A DNA stretch of 64,000 nucleotides from Aliishimia sp039978895 (lineage in GTDB: Bacteria; Pseudomonadota; Alphaproteobacteria; Rhodobacterales; Rhodobacteraceae), in assembly GCA_039978895.1 (NCBI GenBank), contig JBDWAL010000036.1, forward strand, positions 1-64,000. The letters are read 5' to 3'. Position numbers and translations under genes: made by a program. Of this stretch, positions 17,398-27,005 are shown one piece after another; position 1 is the stretch's first letter, and every line of letters begins with the position of its first letter. Below the pieces are notes generated by a model. It was not told the origin of the DNA. It searched no databases and was given only the letters and a program-made list of their open reading frames with translations.

Positions 17398-19179
17398 ATG
17401 AAAATGACCACTGAAGAGGCCTTTGTTAAGGTTCTGCAAATGCACGGGATCGACAATGCTTTTGGCATTATCGGCTCTGCTATGATGCCAATCTCCGACC
17501 TATTCCCTCAGGCTGGGATTAAATTCTGGGACTGTGCCCATGAAACATCTGGCGGCATGATCGCCGATGGCTACACGCGCGCATCCGGCAAGATGTCCAT
17601 GGCGATTGCACAAAACGGTCCCGGCATCACCAATTTCGTAACACCTGTTAAGACAGCTTATTGGAACCACACCCCAATGCTGCTGGTCACACCGCAAGCC
17701 GCGAACAAGACCATCGGTCAGGGCGGTTTTCAGGAAATCGAACAAATGAAACTGTTCGAAGACATGGTTTGCTATCAGGAAGAAGTGCGTGATCCATCGC
17801 GGATGGCCGAAGTGCTGAACCGTGTGATTGAAAAAGCATGGCGTGGTTCCGCGCCGGCGCAGATCAATATCCCGCGTGATTACTGGACGCAGGTTATCGA
17901 CATTGAATTGCCACAGATCATCCGCCTTGAACGCCCTCAGGGGGGGGAACAAGCTGTTAAAGACGCAGCCAAACTGCTGTCTGATGCAGAATTCCCCGTC
18001 ATCCTGAACGGCGCAGGCGTGATCCTGTCCGGCGGCATCGATGCCTCGGCCAAACTGGCCGAAGCACTGGATGCACCCGTCGCCTGTGGCTATCAGCACA
18101 ATGATGCGTTCCCCGGCGCCCACCCTCTGGCGGTTGGTCCTTTGGGCTACAATGGCTCAAAGGCGGCAATGGAGTTGATCCAAAAGGCAGATGTGGTTCT
18201 GGCGCTCGGTAACCGTTTGAACCCGTTCTCGACGCTGCCGGGATACGGTATCAACTACTGGCCAACGGATGCAAAGATCATTCAGGTGGATATCAATTCT
18301 GATCGCATCGGCTTAACCAAAAAGGTTGATGTGGCAATTCAGGGCGACGCCAAGCGTGTGGCGGAACAGTTGCTTGAAAACCTGTCAGACGGTGCCGGTG
18401 ACAAAGGCCGCAAAGAGCGTTCTGAACTGATCTCTTTGACCAAATCCCGTTGGGCGCAAGAGCTGTCCTCCATGGATCACGAAGACGATGAGGACGAAGG
18501 CATCACGTGGAACGAACGTGCCCGTAAGGCCAAGCCAGATCACATGGCACCGCGTCAGGCATGGCGTGCGATCATGTCTGCACTGCCAAAGGATGCAATC
18601 ATTTCTTCCGACATCGGCAACAACTGCGCCATCGGCAACGCCTATCCGTCCTTCGATCAGGGCCGCAAATATCTCGCACCGGGTCTGTTTGGTCCATGTG
18701 GTTACGGTCTGCCTGCGATCCTCGGTGCTAAAATCGGCTGCCGTGATGTTCCTGTTGTTGGCTTTGCAGGCGACGGCGCATTCGGCATCTCCATGAACGA
18801 GATGACGGCGTGTGGGCGCGGCGATTGGCCTGCGATCACCATGATCATCTTCCGCAATTACCAGTGGGGCGCGGAAAAGCGTAACACGACCCTGTGGTTC
18901 GAAGACAACTTTGTCGGCACAGAGCTGAATGAAGGTGTGAACTATGCCGAGATCGCCAAAGGTTGTGGCGTGAAAGGCGTGCAGTGTACCGGCATGGAAG
19001 AGCTGACCGATGCATTGAGCACAGCTGTTAAAGAACAGATGAAAGACAACGTTACGACCTTCATCGAAGTCGTTCTGAACCAAGAGCTGGGCGAGCCTTT
19101 CCGTCGCGACGCGATGAAAAAACCTGTCTCTGTTGCGGGCATCAATCCTGACGACATGCGCGCGCAGCAGACCGTCTGA
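17398..19179 (+). CDS. xsc: Xsc, sulfoacetaldehyde acetyltransferase
   Basis: A 593-residue thiamine-diphosphate enzyme of the acetolactate-synthase superfamily. It converts sulfoacetaldehyde plus phosphate to acetyl phosphate and sulfite. Visible elements: the N-terminal PYR domain with the catalytic Glu region CAHETSGGMIADGYTRASG, the middle domain, and the C-terminal PP domain with the ThDP/magnesium motif GDGAFGISMNEM...FRNYQWGAEKRN. The length matches known Xsc proteins. It lies after tauY and before the sulfite/sulfate exporter and pta genes, which use its two products. A hairpin with a short T-run follows. Confidence 0.96.
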   Translation: MKMTTEEAFVKVLQMHGIDNAFGIIGSAMMPISDLFPQAGIKFWDCAHETSGGMIADGYTRASGKMSMAIAQNGPGITNFVTPVKTAYWNHTPMLLVTPQAANKTIGQGGFQEIEQMKLFEDMVCYQEEVRDPSRMAEVLNRVIEKAWRGSAPAQINIPRDYWTQVIDIELPQIIRLERPQGGEQAVKDAAKLLSDAEFPVILNGAGVILSGGIDASAKLAEALDAPVACGYQHNDAFPGAHPLAVGPLGYNGSKAAMELIQKADVVLALGNRLNPFSTLPGYGINYWPTDAKIIQVDINSDRIGLTKKVDVAIQGDAKRVAEQLLENLSDGAGDKGRKERSELISLTKSRWAQELSSMDHEDDEDEGITWNERARKAKPDHMAPRQAWRAIMSALPKDAIISSDIGNNCAIGNAYPSFDQGRKYLAPGLFGPCGYGLPAILGAKIGCRDVPVVGFAGDGAFGISMNEMTACGRGDWPAITMIIFRNYQWGAEKRNTTLWFEDNFVGTELNEGVNYAEIAKGCGVKGVQCTGMEELTDALSTAVKEQMKDNVTTFIEVVLNQELGEPFRRDAMKKPVSVAGINPDDMRAQQTV

Positions 19180-19194
19180 TCGATTGAACAGCAA

Positions 19195-19223
19195 GGGAGG
19201 CATCTGTTCGGATGCCTCCCTTT
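19195..19223 (+). terminator. Stem-loop terminator after xsc
   Basis: A perfect 10-bp stem, gggaggcatc / gatgcctccc, with loop tgttcg, followed by ttt. It starts 15 bases after the xsc stop. It may end or attenuate the tauK-xsc transcript before tauZ. Confidence 0.7.
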
Positions 19224-19321
19224 CCTCACCCTAAATTCGAGTGGCGCTGCCACGTATTCCAACCTCACTACTTTGATTGGCGTGCCAAGCTTGCTTGGTG
19301 AGCGCAAGGAGATCATGCCTG

Positions 19322-20362
19322 ATGTCGACGTCTTCGGTTTCCACCCCGACCTTCATGAACCGGGTGCCTGAGTTCTTCTCAGCCAATGGACCTGGGTTTG
19401 CCGTATCAGTCGTGATCGCTGTGTGCGCACAATTTCTGTCCGAACACTACGGTGCGCCAGCGATGCTCATGGCGTTGCTTTTGGGGATCGCGTTCCATTT
19501 TCTTGCAGAAGAAGGACGCTGTGTCCCGGGCATCGCATTCACGTCTAAGTCTGTGTTGCGCATCGGTGTTGCCCTTTTGGGCGCGCGTATCAGCGTCGAA
19601 CTCTTGATTGGTCTGGGGCCAATGCTGATAGGATTGGTGGTCGCAGGTGTAATTCTGACGATCCTGTTTGGCCTGCTCGGTGCGAAACTGCTGGGGCGCG
19701 GCTGGCGATTTGCGCTTTTGACTGGCGGTTCGGTCGCGATCTGCGGTGCATCTGCTGCGATGGCGATTGCAGCGGTTCTGCCCAAGAACGAGCACTCCGA
19801 ACGCAACCTGATCTTTACGGTTCTCAGCGTCACCATCTTGTCCACTATCGCGATGATTGCCTATCCGATCGTCACCGCTTGGCTTGAACTGGACGACCTT
19901 GCCGCTGGTGTCTTCCTTGGCGGAACAATCCATGACGTTGCCCAAGTTGTTGGCGCCGGCTTCTCAGTGAGCAATGAAACCGGCGAAACCGCAACGCTAG
20001 TAAAACTTATCCGGGTCACAATGCTTGCGCCTGTTGTGCTGGTTTTTGCATTGGTCATCCGGGCCTATGCAGATGATGATCCCTCAGCAGACGGTCAACG
20101 ACCGCCGCTCATGCCGTTTTTCGTGATCATGTTTCTGGTGCTCGCGGCGATCAACTCTTTTGGCTTGATCCCGGCATTTGTGCAGGGTTTCCTCGCCGAT
20201 CTCTCAAAATGGGCACTCTTGGTTTCGATCGCGGCCGTTGGTATGAAGACCTCTCTCAAGACTATTTTTGATGTCGGCGGGCAGGCCATCATTTTGATTG
20301 TTGCGCAGACGATCTTTATCGCTGGTTTCATTCTTTATGGCATCACTCACTTTGCTCAATAG
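19322..20362 (+). CDS. tauZ: TauZ, YeiH-family putative sulfate/sulfite exporter
   Basis: A 346-residue membrane protein of the YeiH/UPF0324 family with about ten helices. Family blocks include LLLGIAFHFL, VALLGARIS, GGSVAICGASAAMAIAAVLP and GGTIHDVAQVVGAG. The ATG at 19322 is chosen because an AAGGAG lies 11 bases upstream. In taurine and cysteate clusters of Paracoccus and Rhodobacter such genes (tauZ, suyZ) are thought to export the sulfur oxyanion released by the desulfonating enzyme. The location between xsc and pta fits; the actual ion moved is not shown by sequence. Confidence 0.85.
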   Translation: MSTSSVSTPTFMNRVPEFFSANGPGFAVSVVIAVCAQFLSEHYGAPAMLMALLLGIAFHFLAEEGRCVPGIAFTSKSVLRIGVALLGARISVELLIGLGPMLIGLVVAGVILTILFGLLGAKLLGRGWRFALLTGGSVAICGASAAMAIAAVLPKNEHSERNLIFTVLSVTILSTIAMIAYPIVTAWLELDDLAAGVFLGGTIHDVAQVVGAGFSVSNETGETATLVKLIRVTMLAPVVLVFALVIRAYADDDPSADGQRPPLMPFFVIMFLVLAAINSFGLIPAFVQGFLADLSKWALLVSIAAVGMKTSLKTIFDVGGQAIILIVAQTIFIAGFILYGITHFAQ

Positions 20363-20383
20363 GCCAGAAATAAGGAGTTTCAT

Positions 20384-20743
20384 ATGCGCGTTGTAGATTT
20401 CAAAGACGAAGTGACCGTCGCCAAACGCCGCCTCGCGGACCTTCCGGATCGTGTTGTCGAGGGTGACCCTCTGCACGATACACAGATGCGGTTCAACAGC
20501 CCTGACGGCACAATGATGGCAGGTACGTGGACAAGCACACCCGGCAAATGGATTGCCTTTGCCGACCGCGATGAATTCTGCGTGCTTCTCAGCGGACATA
20601 TCAAGCTGATCGCAGAAGATGGCACCGAACAGGAGTTCCGCGCCGGGGACAGTTTTCTGATCCCAAATGGGTTTCGCGGCCACTGGCATGTGCTTGAAAC
20701 GACCACCAAACATTTTGTCATCCGTGACTACACCGCAAGCTGA
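20384..20743 (+). CDS. Small cupin-domain protein in the taurine operon
   Basis: A 119-residue single-cupin protein. The barrel motifs are recognisable though atypical: TWTSTPGKWIAFADRDEFCVLLSG in motif 1 position and FRAGDSFLIPNGFRGHW in motif 2 position. The usual two metal-binding His of motif 1 are missing, so metal binding is doubtful. It starts 21 bases after tauZ and is followed by pta. Its role in taurine use is unknown; it may sense or bind a sulfonate or an amine, which is only a guess. Confidence 0.8.
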   Translation: MRVVDFKDEVTVAKRRLADLPDRVVEGDPLHDTQMRFNSPDGTMMAGTWTSTPGKWIAFADRDEFCVLLSGHIKLIAEDGTEQEFRAGDSFLIPNGFRGHWHVLETTTKHFVIRDYTAS

Positions 20744-20790
20744 CATCTGATGGGCGCCAGACCCAATCCTGAAAACTGAGGACCGCACAA

Positions 20791-21780
20791 ATGAAGCCAC
20801 TTGAAAACCTGATGGAAAGGGCATCCCGCCTCGACCGTGTGATTGCGCTCAGCGAGGGAACTGACGCCCGGGTCATCGAAGCGGCGATCAATGCGCGCAG
20901 GCAAGGCATCGCACGGATCGCGCTTGTCGGGGATCAGCAGAACATCGAACGCAAGTTGGCCGAGAGTGGCGCTCAGAATCTTGAAGGGATCACCCTGTAC
21001 GACCCGAACCAAAGCACCCTGCACCAAGAGATGGCAGAGGCGTATCACGCACTGCGTGCGCATAAGGGCATGACCTCCGAACAGGCCGCACAAGCCGTCC
21101 GCTCACCCCATATTTTTGCAGCACTTTTGGTCAAATTGGGATATGCTCACGGGACATTGGGAGGTGCCACCACCGCCACTTCCGAAATTGTGCGCACAGC
21201 ATTGCAAGTGATCGGAACAGCCTCGAATGCGACCATGGTTTCAAGCTTCTTTTTGATGTTGTTGTGTCAGGAGCATCACGACAAAAAAGGTGCCATCATA
21301 TTTTCAGATGCGGGTTTGGTAATCGATCCCAATTCAGAAGAACTGGCTGACATCGCCATCGCATCGGCCAATTCCTTCACGGCTCTGGTAGAAGAGACAC
21401 CAAAAATTGCGATGTTGTCTTTTTCCACCCTCGGCAGTGCGCGACATGCTTCTGTGTCCAAGGTCATCGATGCAACCGAAAAAGTACGGGCAATAAGGCC
21501 AGATATTTTGTTAGAAGGCGAGCTACAGTTTGATGCCGCATTTGTCCCCGAAGTCGCCGCCTCCAAAGCACCCGGATCAGCTGTGGCGGGGCAGGCAAAT
21601 GTGTTGATATTTCCAAATTTGGACGCAGGCAACATCGGCTACAAGATCGCACAACGGATTGGGGGGGCCAATGCCATAGGTCCGATTTTACAAGGATTGG
21701 CGCACCCGGCCAATGACCTTTCACGCGGATGCAGCGCAGAGGATGTGATGCATATGATCGCCGTTACTGCCGTTCAGTGA
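20791..21780 (+). CDS. pta: Pta, phosphate acetyltransferase
   Basis: A 329-residue short-form phosphotransacetylase (PTA_PTB family, without the N-terminal DRTGG/CobB-like domains of the long form). It begins LENLMERASRLDRVIALSEGTDARV and carries GYAHGTLGGATTATSEIVRTAL and the end block ANVLIFPNLDAGNIGYKIAQRIGGA, all diagnostic. It turns acetyl phosphate from Xsc into acetyl-CoA, which links taurine to central metabolism. It is the last gene of the cluster. Confidence 0.95.
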   Translation: MKPLENLMERASRLDRVIALSEGTDARVIEAAINARRQGIARIALVGDQQNIERKLAESGAQNLEGITLYDPNQSTLHQEMAEAYHALRAHKGMTSEQAAQAVRSPHIFAALLVKLGYAHGTLGGATTATSEIVRTALQVIGTASNATMVSSFFLMLLCQEHHDKKGAIIFSDAGLVIDPNSEELADIAIASANSFTALVEETPKIAMLSFSTLGSARHASVSKVIDATEKVRAIRPDILLEGELQFDAAFVPEVAASKAPGSAVAGQANVLIFPNLDAGNIGYKIAQRIGGANAIGPILQGLAHPANDLSRGCSAEDVMHMIAVTAVQ

Positions 21781-22824
21781 GGATGTCGGCTGCAAATAAA
21801 GAATGTGCATAATTGGAAGCGGGGGCTATTGTTGCCCTCATGGCGAAGGCGTCTGTCGAAGTCATATCTTATTGTCTGATTTTGAATCCATCGGGCGATG
21901 CATGTTATTGTTCATGGGAGTACTTACCGAATAGTTTCATGTAGCCGACGCCGCATCGCTTGACGTTGTCATGCGACAGATATGCCCCATGCCTCAGATG
22001 ATTGCCGCCGCCTTCGTCTAAGTTGCAATCGTTTGGGCCACCCTTCGAAGACGTAATTCGGGCGCGCAATAACGACAAGGGTTTGTCACCAGTTCTACAG
22101 CATTCGCCGCTTGGCCTTGATTGTCGAACTTGGACCCAGCGAAAGGACGGCTTGAAATTCGCCGGAAATGATATTGCTGATGGACCGGTATTACAAATTT
22201 CGCGACGCCAGAGAAAATATGCTGCGTGATCAAGAGCCACAACTACACAAGTCTGCTTAGTCCGTCCCGCCTTTTATCAACCTGACCGCAGGTTTGGCCT
22301 CAGCGCAAACCAGAAAGGGAAATGGTCGCCCCGTCCTGCGAAGCAGTCAGCGACCCCTTCTCTGGTACCTTTGCCCGGTAGCACGATTGTGTTTTGCACG
22401 GCCCTCGGGGACTTTATGGTGATGGGGCAGCGAAAGCGCGCGGCCTGATCCCTTGCATCCCTGAGTTTTCGGGCGCTGTGGACAAGGCCATCGGTTGGAC
22501 CTGATTTTCGACAAAAGACAGATGCGCCGATGCAAGGACGGCTTCTCTATATCCCGGGCCCGTCGTGTGCCGGTTTGGCTTTGTTACGCTACAAAACGCT
22601 GGTGGCTGATCCCGCGATAAACCGACCCGGCTTAGGGATCGGTTTTACGAAGTGCATATGCGTGTCGGCTGCGGGAAACGGCTGGTTCGAGCCCAAATTT
22701 ACGCTCTTAACTTCTCAAACAACTAATGTCGTTTTTCGCTTTACCTCAACGTTACTTGAGTTTGTATAACCGCATCTCATGCCAGAAATGGTTGCAATTT
22801 TTCATAGAAGCGGAAAGGCACAAA
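21781..22824. other. Decayed intergenic region, no supported gene
   Basis: About one kilobase after pta with only short, unrecognised frames on both strands. Composition and broken frames suggest worn accessory DNA, possibly transposase remnants, but I could not match a family. The 13-mer cgtcctgcgaagc at 22332-22344 is shared with 10234-10246. Confidence 0.4.
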
Positions 22825-23202
22825 ATGCATTTCACTATGGCTGGAGTTATTCTTTTCACGGAGAACTATGAAGAGTGCGTAAGCTTTTATGGTGACATTC
22901 TTGAGCTAGAGATGTTGCACAAGATTGACCGTGTGGGTGAGCAGCTAACTACCTTTAAACTTGGGGATACTTATCTGATGGTCGAAACGGGCGGCATCGC
23001 ACATGGCGATCCAAAAACCGTAGAAAGTTCTCCTATCAAATTTCGATTCAATGTTCCTAACGTGAAAGCTACCTGCGACGAGCTTCGAAGCAAAGGCATC
23101 GCGTTAAAGGTCTTTGATCACACTTGGGGCATGACTGCTGAATTTCATGATCCAGATGGAAATTGTTGTGCGCTGAGATCAGACGAGGGATTTGGAGAGT
23201 GA
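22825..23202 (+). CDS. VOC-family (glyoxalase/bleomycin-resistance fold) protein
   Basis: A 125-residue VOC protein: GVILFTENYEECVSFYGDILEL at the start, KFRFNVPNVKATCDELRSKG in the middle and FHDPDGNCCALRSDEG at the end, giving the paired beta-alpha-beta-beta-beta modules. The ATG at 22825 follows a GGAAAGG; the frame is longer upstream but unsupported. It stands alone between decayed stretches, so the substrate cannot be inferred. Members include lyases, dioxygenases and antibiotic-binding proteins. Confidence 0.8.
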   Translation: MHFTMAGVILFTENYEECVSFYGDILELEMLHKIDRVGEQLTTFKLGDTYLMVETGGIAHGDPKTVESSPIKFRFNVPNVKATCDELRSKGIALKVFDHTWGMTAEFHDPDGNCCALRSDEGFGE

Positions 23203-23559
23203 TGGTAACAAAGTCCGCGCAGCGGACCTTGGGGGTACCGAACTGCTGCGCAAACATTGCGGATGTCGGCTTTCGGGACGACGCCTCGCATCACCCGCCA
23301 ATTGGTGAACCTCGTATCGGATACTAAGCCCGCACCCCTCATATTCCAAACCCTGTGGGTTTGGACGCCTCGTGGACAAGGTCAAGGCAATGACCTAAAC
23401 CAGAAACATCAACACAGTATCGAACATCAACGGCATGTCTCCCATCAGTGATCGATTAGAGGCGCAAGATGAAGCGTGTCTCACAGTTATAGTCCAATAC
23501 TGATCGTTTAGGACCAGCCTTGTCGTCCGACTTAGCCTTCAAAAGCCGATTATTCACCA
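23203..23559. other. Intergenic region with a hairpin after the VOC gene
   Basis: A short stem gtccgc/gcggac with loop gca lies at about 23213-23227, a few bases past the VOC stop, and may terminate it. The rest shows no gene. Confidence 0.4.
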
Positions 23560-24489
23560 CTACAACCAATCGAAAACCATCCTACGCGCTGTCGCAATAA
23601 ACCGAGCATTGCGTTCGGTCCCGCCGGTTTCCTGAATTCGCGCGATATTCCATCCAACATATGTTACAGCCCGAACGGCTAAAAATAGTTCCAGAAGCGT
23701 CAGATCGATTTCCCGTTCCGCGGCGTATCCCGCAACCAACGCTGTGCGCAGAAGCGGGTAATCTTGTTCGGATGCAAACTTTTGAAGTGCTGTCGCAATT
23801 TCGAAAAGCCGAAAGCCGAAGCCACCGTCATCAAAGTCGATGATTTTTATTTTTTGCCCGTCGACCATGACGTTTGCAGGCACAAGGTCGGCATGAATAA
23901 GCCCATAGTCTAGCCTGTCTTTGAAAGATGTTAATTCAGCAAACGCCACCTGCTGAAAACGCTCAAACAGCTTTGCATCCTCGGCAGACAGGTCCGGATT
24001 GCGCCAGAACTGTCCCCATAGCGGGGCGTCCCCCAACAGACCTGCTGCATCCCAAGCCACACGCACAAACTCTGTAGGTCGAACCCATTCGTCGGAGATG
24101 GTGTGCATGCGTGCCATCTCCTGTCCTAGGCTTTGGAACAAGTCGATGCGTTCGTCGCCGCTGCGGCGGCCCATCGCGCTGTCCATCGTGCTCCCCGAGA
24201 GCCACGTCAGCACATCAACTTGGGTGCCATCCAAGGTGCGCAAAACATCGTCCTGTTGCGAGGGAACAGGAACGGGAACTTCAATGCCGCCATCCGAGAC
24301 GGCCTTCATCCAATGCAGTTCAGAACGCAATTCCGCGTCTGTACGATACCCTTGGCGGTGCAGCCTTAACGCAAAACAGCCGTTTGCACCGTCAATCTTG
24401 AAAACAGCATTCTCCCGCGCGGCGACGAGTTCGTAAGGCGCACCAGTCATGTCCCACTGGTCCAACGCACGTTCAACGATTTGATTCAT
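23560..24489 (-). CDS. APH-family kinase (homoserine/hydroxylysine-kinase type)
   Basis: A 309-residue aminoglycoside-phosphotransferase-fold kinase. It has the nucleotide-binding front (NAVFKID), the catalytic loop LIHADLVPANVMVDG (HxDxxxxN) and the magnesium-binding IIDFDDGGFG. Its ATG overlaps the stop of the upstream class III aminotransferase gene (ATGA), so the two are coupled. In other organisms this pairing (hydroxylysine kinase with 5-phosphohydroxylysine phospho-lyase, or ethanolamine kinase with phosphoethanolamine phospho-lyase) means that an amino alcohol is phosphorylated and then eliminated. The substrate here is unknown. Antibiotic resistance is less likely given the partner gene. 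Confidence 0.75.
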   Translation of the reverse strand: MNQIVERALDQWDMTGAPYELVAARENAVFKIDGANGCFALRLHRQGYRTDAELRSELHWMKAVSDGGIEVPVPVPSQQDDVLRTLDGTQVDVLTWLSGSTMDSAMGRRSGDERIDLFQSLGQEMARMHTISDEWVRPTEFVRVAWDAAGLLGDAPLWGQFWRNPDLSAEDAKLFERFQQVAFAELTSFKDRLDYGLIHADLVPANVMVDGQKIKIIDFDDGGFGFRLFEIATALQKFASEQDYPLLRTALVAGYAAEREIDLTLLELFLAVRAVTYVGWNIARIQETGGTERNARFIATARRMVFDWL

Positions 24490-25784
24490 AGCGCGTTCAG
24501 ACTCTTTTGCAGGACATCATCCAACGTATCAAACAACAGGTCAGCGTTAATTTTAGAGAACGGCATCGGTGGGCGGATTTTCAACGTATTCTTATGCCGA
24601 CCCAACTTGGATAGAATGATACCGCGATGTCGCATCGCGTTGATGATGCCGTCGGTGAAAGCGCTGGCAGGTTCTTTTGCTGTTTTGTCCAACACCATTT
24701 CAGCCCCAAAGATGAGGCCTGACCCACGTATATCACCTATGATGTCGTGTTTCGCCTGAAGTGCCTTCAATCGTTGCCGCGCATAGTCACCTGTTTTTTT
24801 CGCATTCGCGACGAGGTTTTCAGCTTCAATTTCATCCAAGACTGCCATTGCTGCCGCGCAAGATACTGGATTGCCACCAAACGTGTTGAAATAGCGATAG
24901 CCCTTGCGGAACTCAGAAACAATATCGCCGCGCGCTATCACACCGCCGACCGGATGACCGTTGGCCATTGGTTTGCCCAAGGTCATCACATCTGGCACCA
25001 CGCCCATTTTTTCATGCGCCCAGAAATGGGTGCCCGTCCGTCCAAACCCCGATTGCACTTCGTCGCAAATCAGCAGTCCTCCGGCTTTGCGCACGACGTC
25101 AGCAACGGGGCGCAGCCAGCCGTCTATGTTGTTGGGAAAACCCTCGTTCAGGAAGTAGGGGCACACGACAAGTGCGGCGAAACCTGTCCCGTCTTCCTCA
25201 AGCGCTGCAATCTGCGTGGCAACCGAATTCGCGAACAAAGTCCCGTCTGGATCAGGGCTGCGGTAACTGTCGGGGGCCTCCACAAACCGGAAAAACTGAT
25301 TTAGGCCAAAGCCAACTGTTGGCACATTGGATTTGCTTAACTGGCTCACAAGCGAGGTATTGCCATGATACGTCGCGTCCGTCGCGATGATGCCTCGTTT
25401 GCCTGTCATCGCTTCGGCCATACGCAAGGCAATATCGTTTGCCTCTGATCCAGTACAGGTCAATATCGCAGTATCTAAGGAAGATGCCGTCGTCGCGGTC
25501 AGTTTCTCAACATAGTCCAAAATACCGTCATGCAGATATCTGGTGTGGATATTCAGCGTGCTGGCTTGCCGTGAAATCGCCTCAACAACACGTTCGTTAC
25601 AATGCCCCACGTGTGGCACATTGTTATAACAATCAAGATACTTGTGCCCCTCAGCGTCCCAGAGCCAAACCCCCGATCCTTTTACAAAATGAACGGGATC
25701 GTTGTAGAATGTGGAAACGTTTTTTCCTAGCAGGAGGTCGCGATCCTCCATCATCTTTGCTGTGCTACGCATAATGTTGGCCAA
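24486..25784 (-). CDS. Class III aminotransferase-family PLP enzyme, possible phospho-lyase
   Basis: A 432-residue fold-type I PLP enzyme. Markers: YLDCYNNVPHVGHCNERVV near the N-terminus, TCTGSEANDIALRMAEA (phosphate binding), ICDEVQSGFGRTGTHFWAHE (PLP ring Asp) and TLGKPMANGHPVGGV (Schiff-base Lys). The N-terminal NNVPHVGHC stretch is reminiscent of the AGXT2L phospho-lyase group (ethanolamine-phosphate and 5-phosphohydroxylysine phospho-lyases) rather than ordinary omega-aminotransferases. The overlapping kinase gene supports this. It is first in a two-gene operon. Ordinary transaminase activity remains possible. Confidence 0.78.
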   Translation of the reverse strand: MANIMRSTAKMMEDRDLLLGKNVSTFYNDPVHFVKGSGVWLWDAEGHKYLDCYNNVPHVGHCNERVVEAISRQASTLNIHTRYLHDGILDYVEKLTATTASSLDTAILTCTGSEANDIALRMAEAMTGKRGIIATDATYHGNTSLVSQLSKSNVPTVGFGLNQFFRFVEAPDSYRSPDPDGTLFANSVATQIAALEEDGTGFAALVVCPYFLNEGFPNNIDGWLRPVADVVRKAGGLLICDEVQSGFGRTGTHFWAHEKMGVVPDVMTLGKPMANGHPVGGVIARGDIVSEFRKGYRYFNTFGGNPVSCAAAMAVLDEIEAENLVANAKKTGDYARQRLKALQAKHDIIGDIRGSGLIFGAEMVLDKTAKEPASAFTDGIINAMRHRGIILSKLGRHKNTLKIRPPMPFSKINADLLFDTLDDVLQKSLNAL

Positions 25785-26057
25785 GGTCTGATATGTTCCT
25801 CGTTTAGAGTTTCGTCAATTTTGCTATCATCCGTTTCAATGAAAGGCCAAAAGTTTCATAAATATCCGGCCTGGTGAAACGTCAAAGCAGCGACGTTGAT
25901 CGTTACGAACGACGGATTTGGACTGTTTATGTTGATCAACTCGAGACTACTTAACAAGATTTCGACGATGCAGTTCACGGCAGCAAGGAACTCAAATTGA
26001 CCGCTATCGATGAGGGGGTTACGCTGCCGGAGATGGAAAAGTGTCGAGGTGAAAACC

Positions 26058-26864
26058 ATGAAACACACTGAAGTTATCCAAGTCATTACTGATGCTGTCC
26101 GAGATGTGCCGGGTATCCGCGCATTGTTTCTTAGTGGCAGTTACGGAAATGACATGGCGGATGAATTCAGCGATATTGATTTTGTCATGGTTGCAGAAGA
26201 GGGCGCGACTGACGCGGTTGCGGAGATTTGGCGCGAGGCTGTAAGTCGAACTGGCGATATAGTTCTTTGGTGGGATCGGACGAACGTCCCTGTCTTGATC
26301 AACGCCATCACAGAGGACTGGACGCGCACTGACGTCATTCTGCTGAAACCTGATCAGATCGGATCACACCCGCAAAGCAGCTTGAAACCACTTTTCGACC
26401 ACGACAACATCTATCAAGATTTGGCGGAAACAGCACCAAAACGTGGGCCAAACGTGAAGAAGTTTAAACATCAGGTCGAAGAGTTCATCAGGATACTAGG
26501 CTTATTGCCTCTTGCAGCAGGTCGCAAAGAATACATCAACGGCGTATTAGGGGTTTTCCACCTTCGTAATCTACTCGTCGACTTGTTGATTGAAGAAACA
26601 GACGCCCCTAATCGCGGCGGCATGTTGCATCTTAATCGGCTCATATCCAAGGAACAGCAAGACCTTCTAACGTCTTTACCGCCAGCAATTCCTAGTCGAG
26701 ATGCGATGATTTCAGCTCATCTGGCTTATGCCAAGGCATACCTACCGCGTGCGCGATTAAGAGCTGCTCACTTGGGGATGGAGTGGCCTGAACGCTTTGA
26801 AGCTGCAACTTGGGCTCGGCTAGGTGAAGCATTTTCTGTTTATCGACCTTACGACAAGGTTTGA
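26058..26864 (+). CDS. Nucleotidyltransferase-domain protein
   Basis: A 268-residue protein whose N-terminal part has the polymerase-beta-type nucleotidyltransferase motif FLSGSYGNDMADEFSDIDFVM (GS-x(n)-DxD), followed by a helical domain like that of aminoglycoside adenylyltransferases or streptomycin-type ANT enzymes. The third catalytic Asp may be in TRTDVILLKPD. The start at 26058 is used because the gene body begins there with GAGGTG upstream; the frame extends to 26010. It may adenylylate a small molecule or be a stand-alone MNT-type toxin or antitoxin, but no HEPN partner is seen next to it. Confidence 0.72.
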   Translation: MKHTEVIQVITDAVRDVPGIRALFLSGSYGNDMADEFSDIDFVMVAEEGATDAVAEIWREAVSRTGDIVLWWDRTNVPVLINAITEDWTRTDVILLKPDQIGSHPQSSLKPLFDHDNIYQDLAETAPKRGPNVKKFKHQVEEFIRILGLLPLAAGRKEYINGVLGVFHLRNLLVDLLIEETDAPNRGGMLHLNRLISKEQQDLLTSLPPAIPSRDAMISAHLAYAKAYLPRARLRAAHLGMEWPERFEAATWARLGEAFSVYRPYDKV

Positions 26865-27005
26865 TTTTTTGCGATTGGCTGCGAAGCAGACTCCAGTGTC
26901 CTAGCTTGTAGCGGATTTTGGTTAACGTCCACTTTGCAGCCTGCAGACGCGGCACTACGATGGTGGGACGAAGGTCTGGTTTGGGCCGTTCGCATCACCG
27001 CCTTC

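Noticed and set aside
18385..19203. 272-codon open frame antisense to xsc
   Set aside because: Antisense shadow of a clear xsc; no start signal or family match.
22340..22770. IS5-family transposase remnant
   Set aside because: Some short stretches hinted at it but no diagnostic block could be read in any frame.
26058..26864. MNT/HEPN toxin-antitoxin pair
   Set aside because: A nucleotidyltransferase motif is present but no HEPN partner is adjacent, and the protein is longer than MNT antitoxins.
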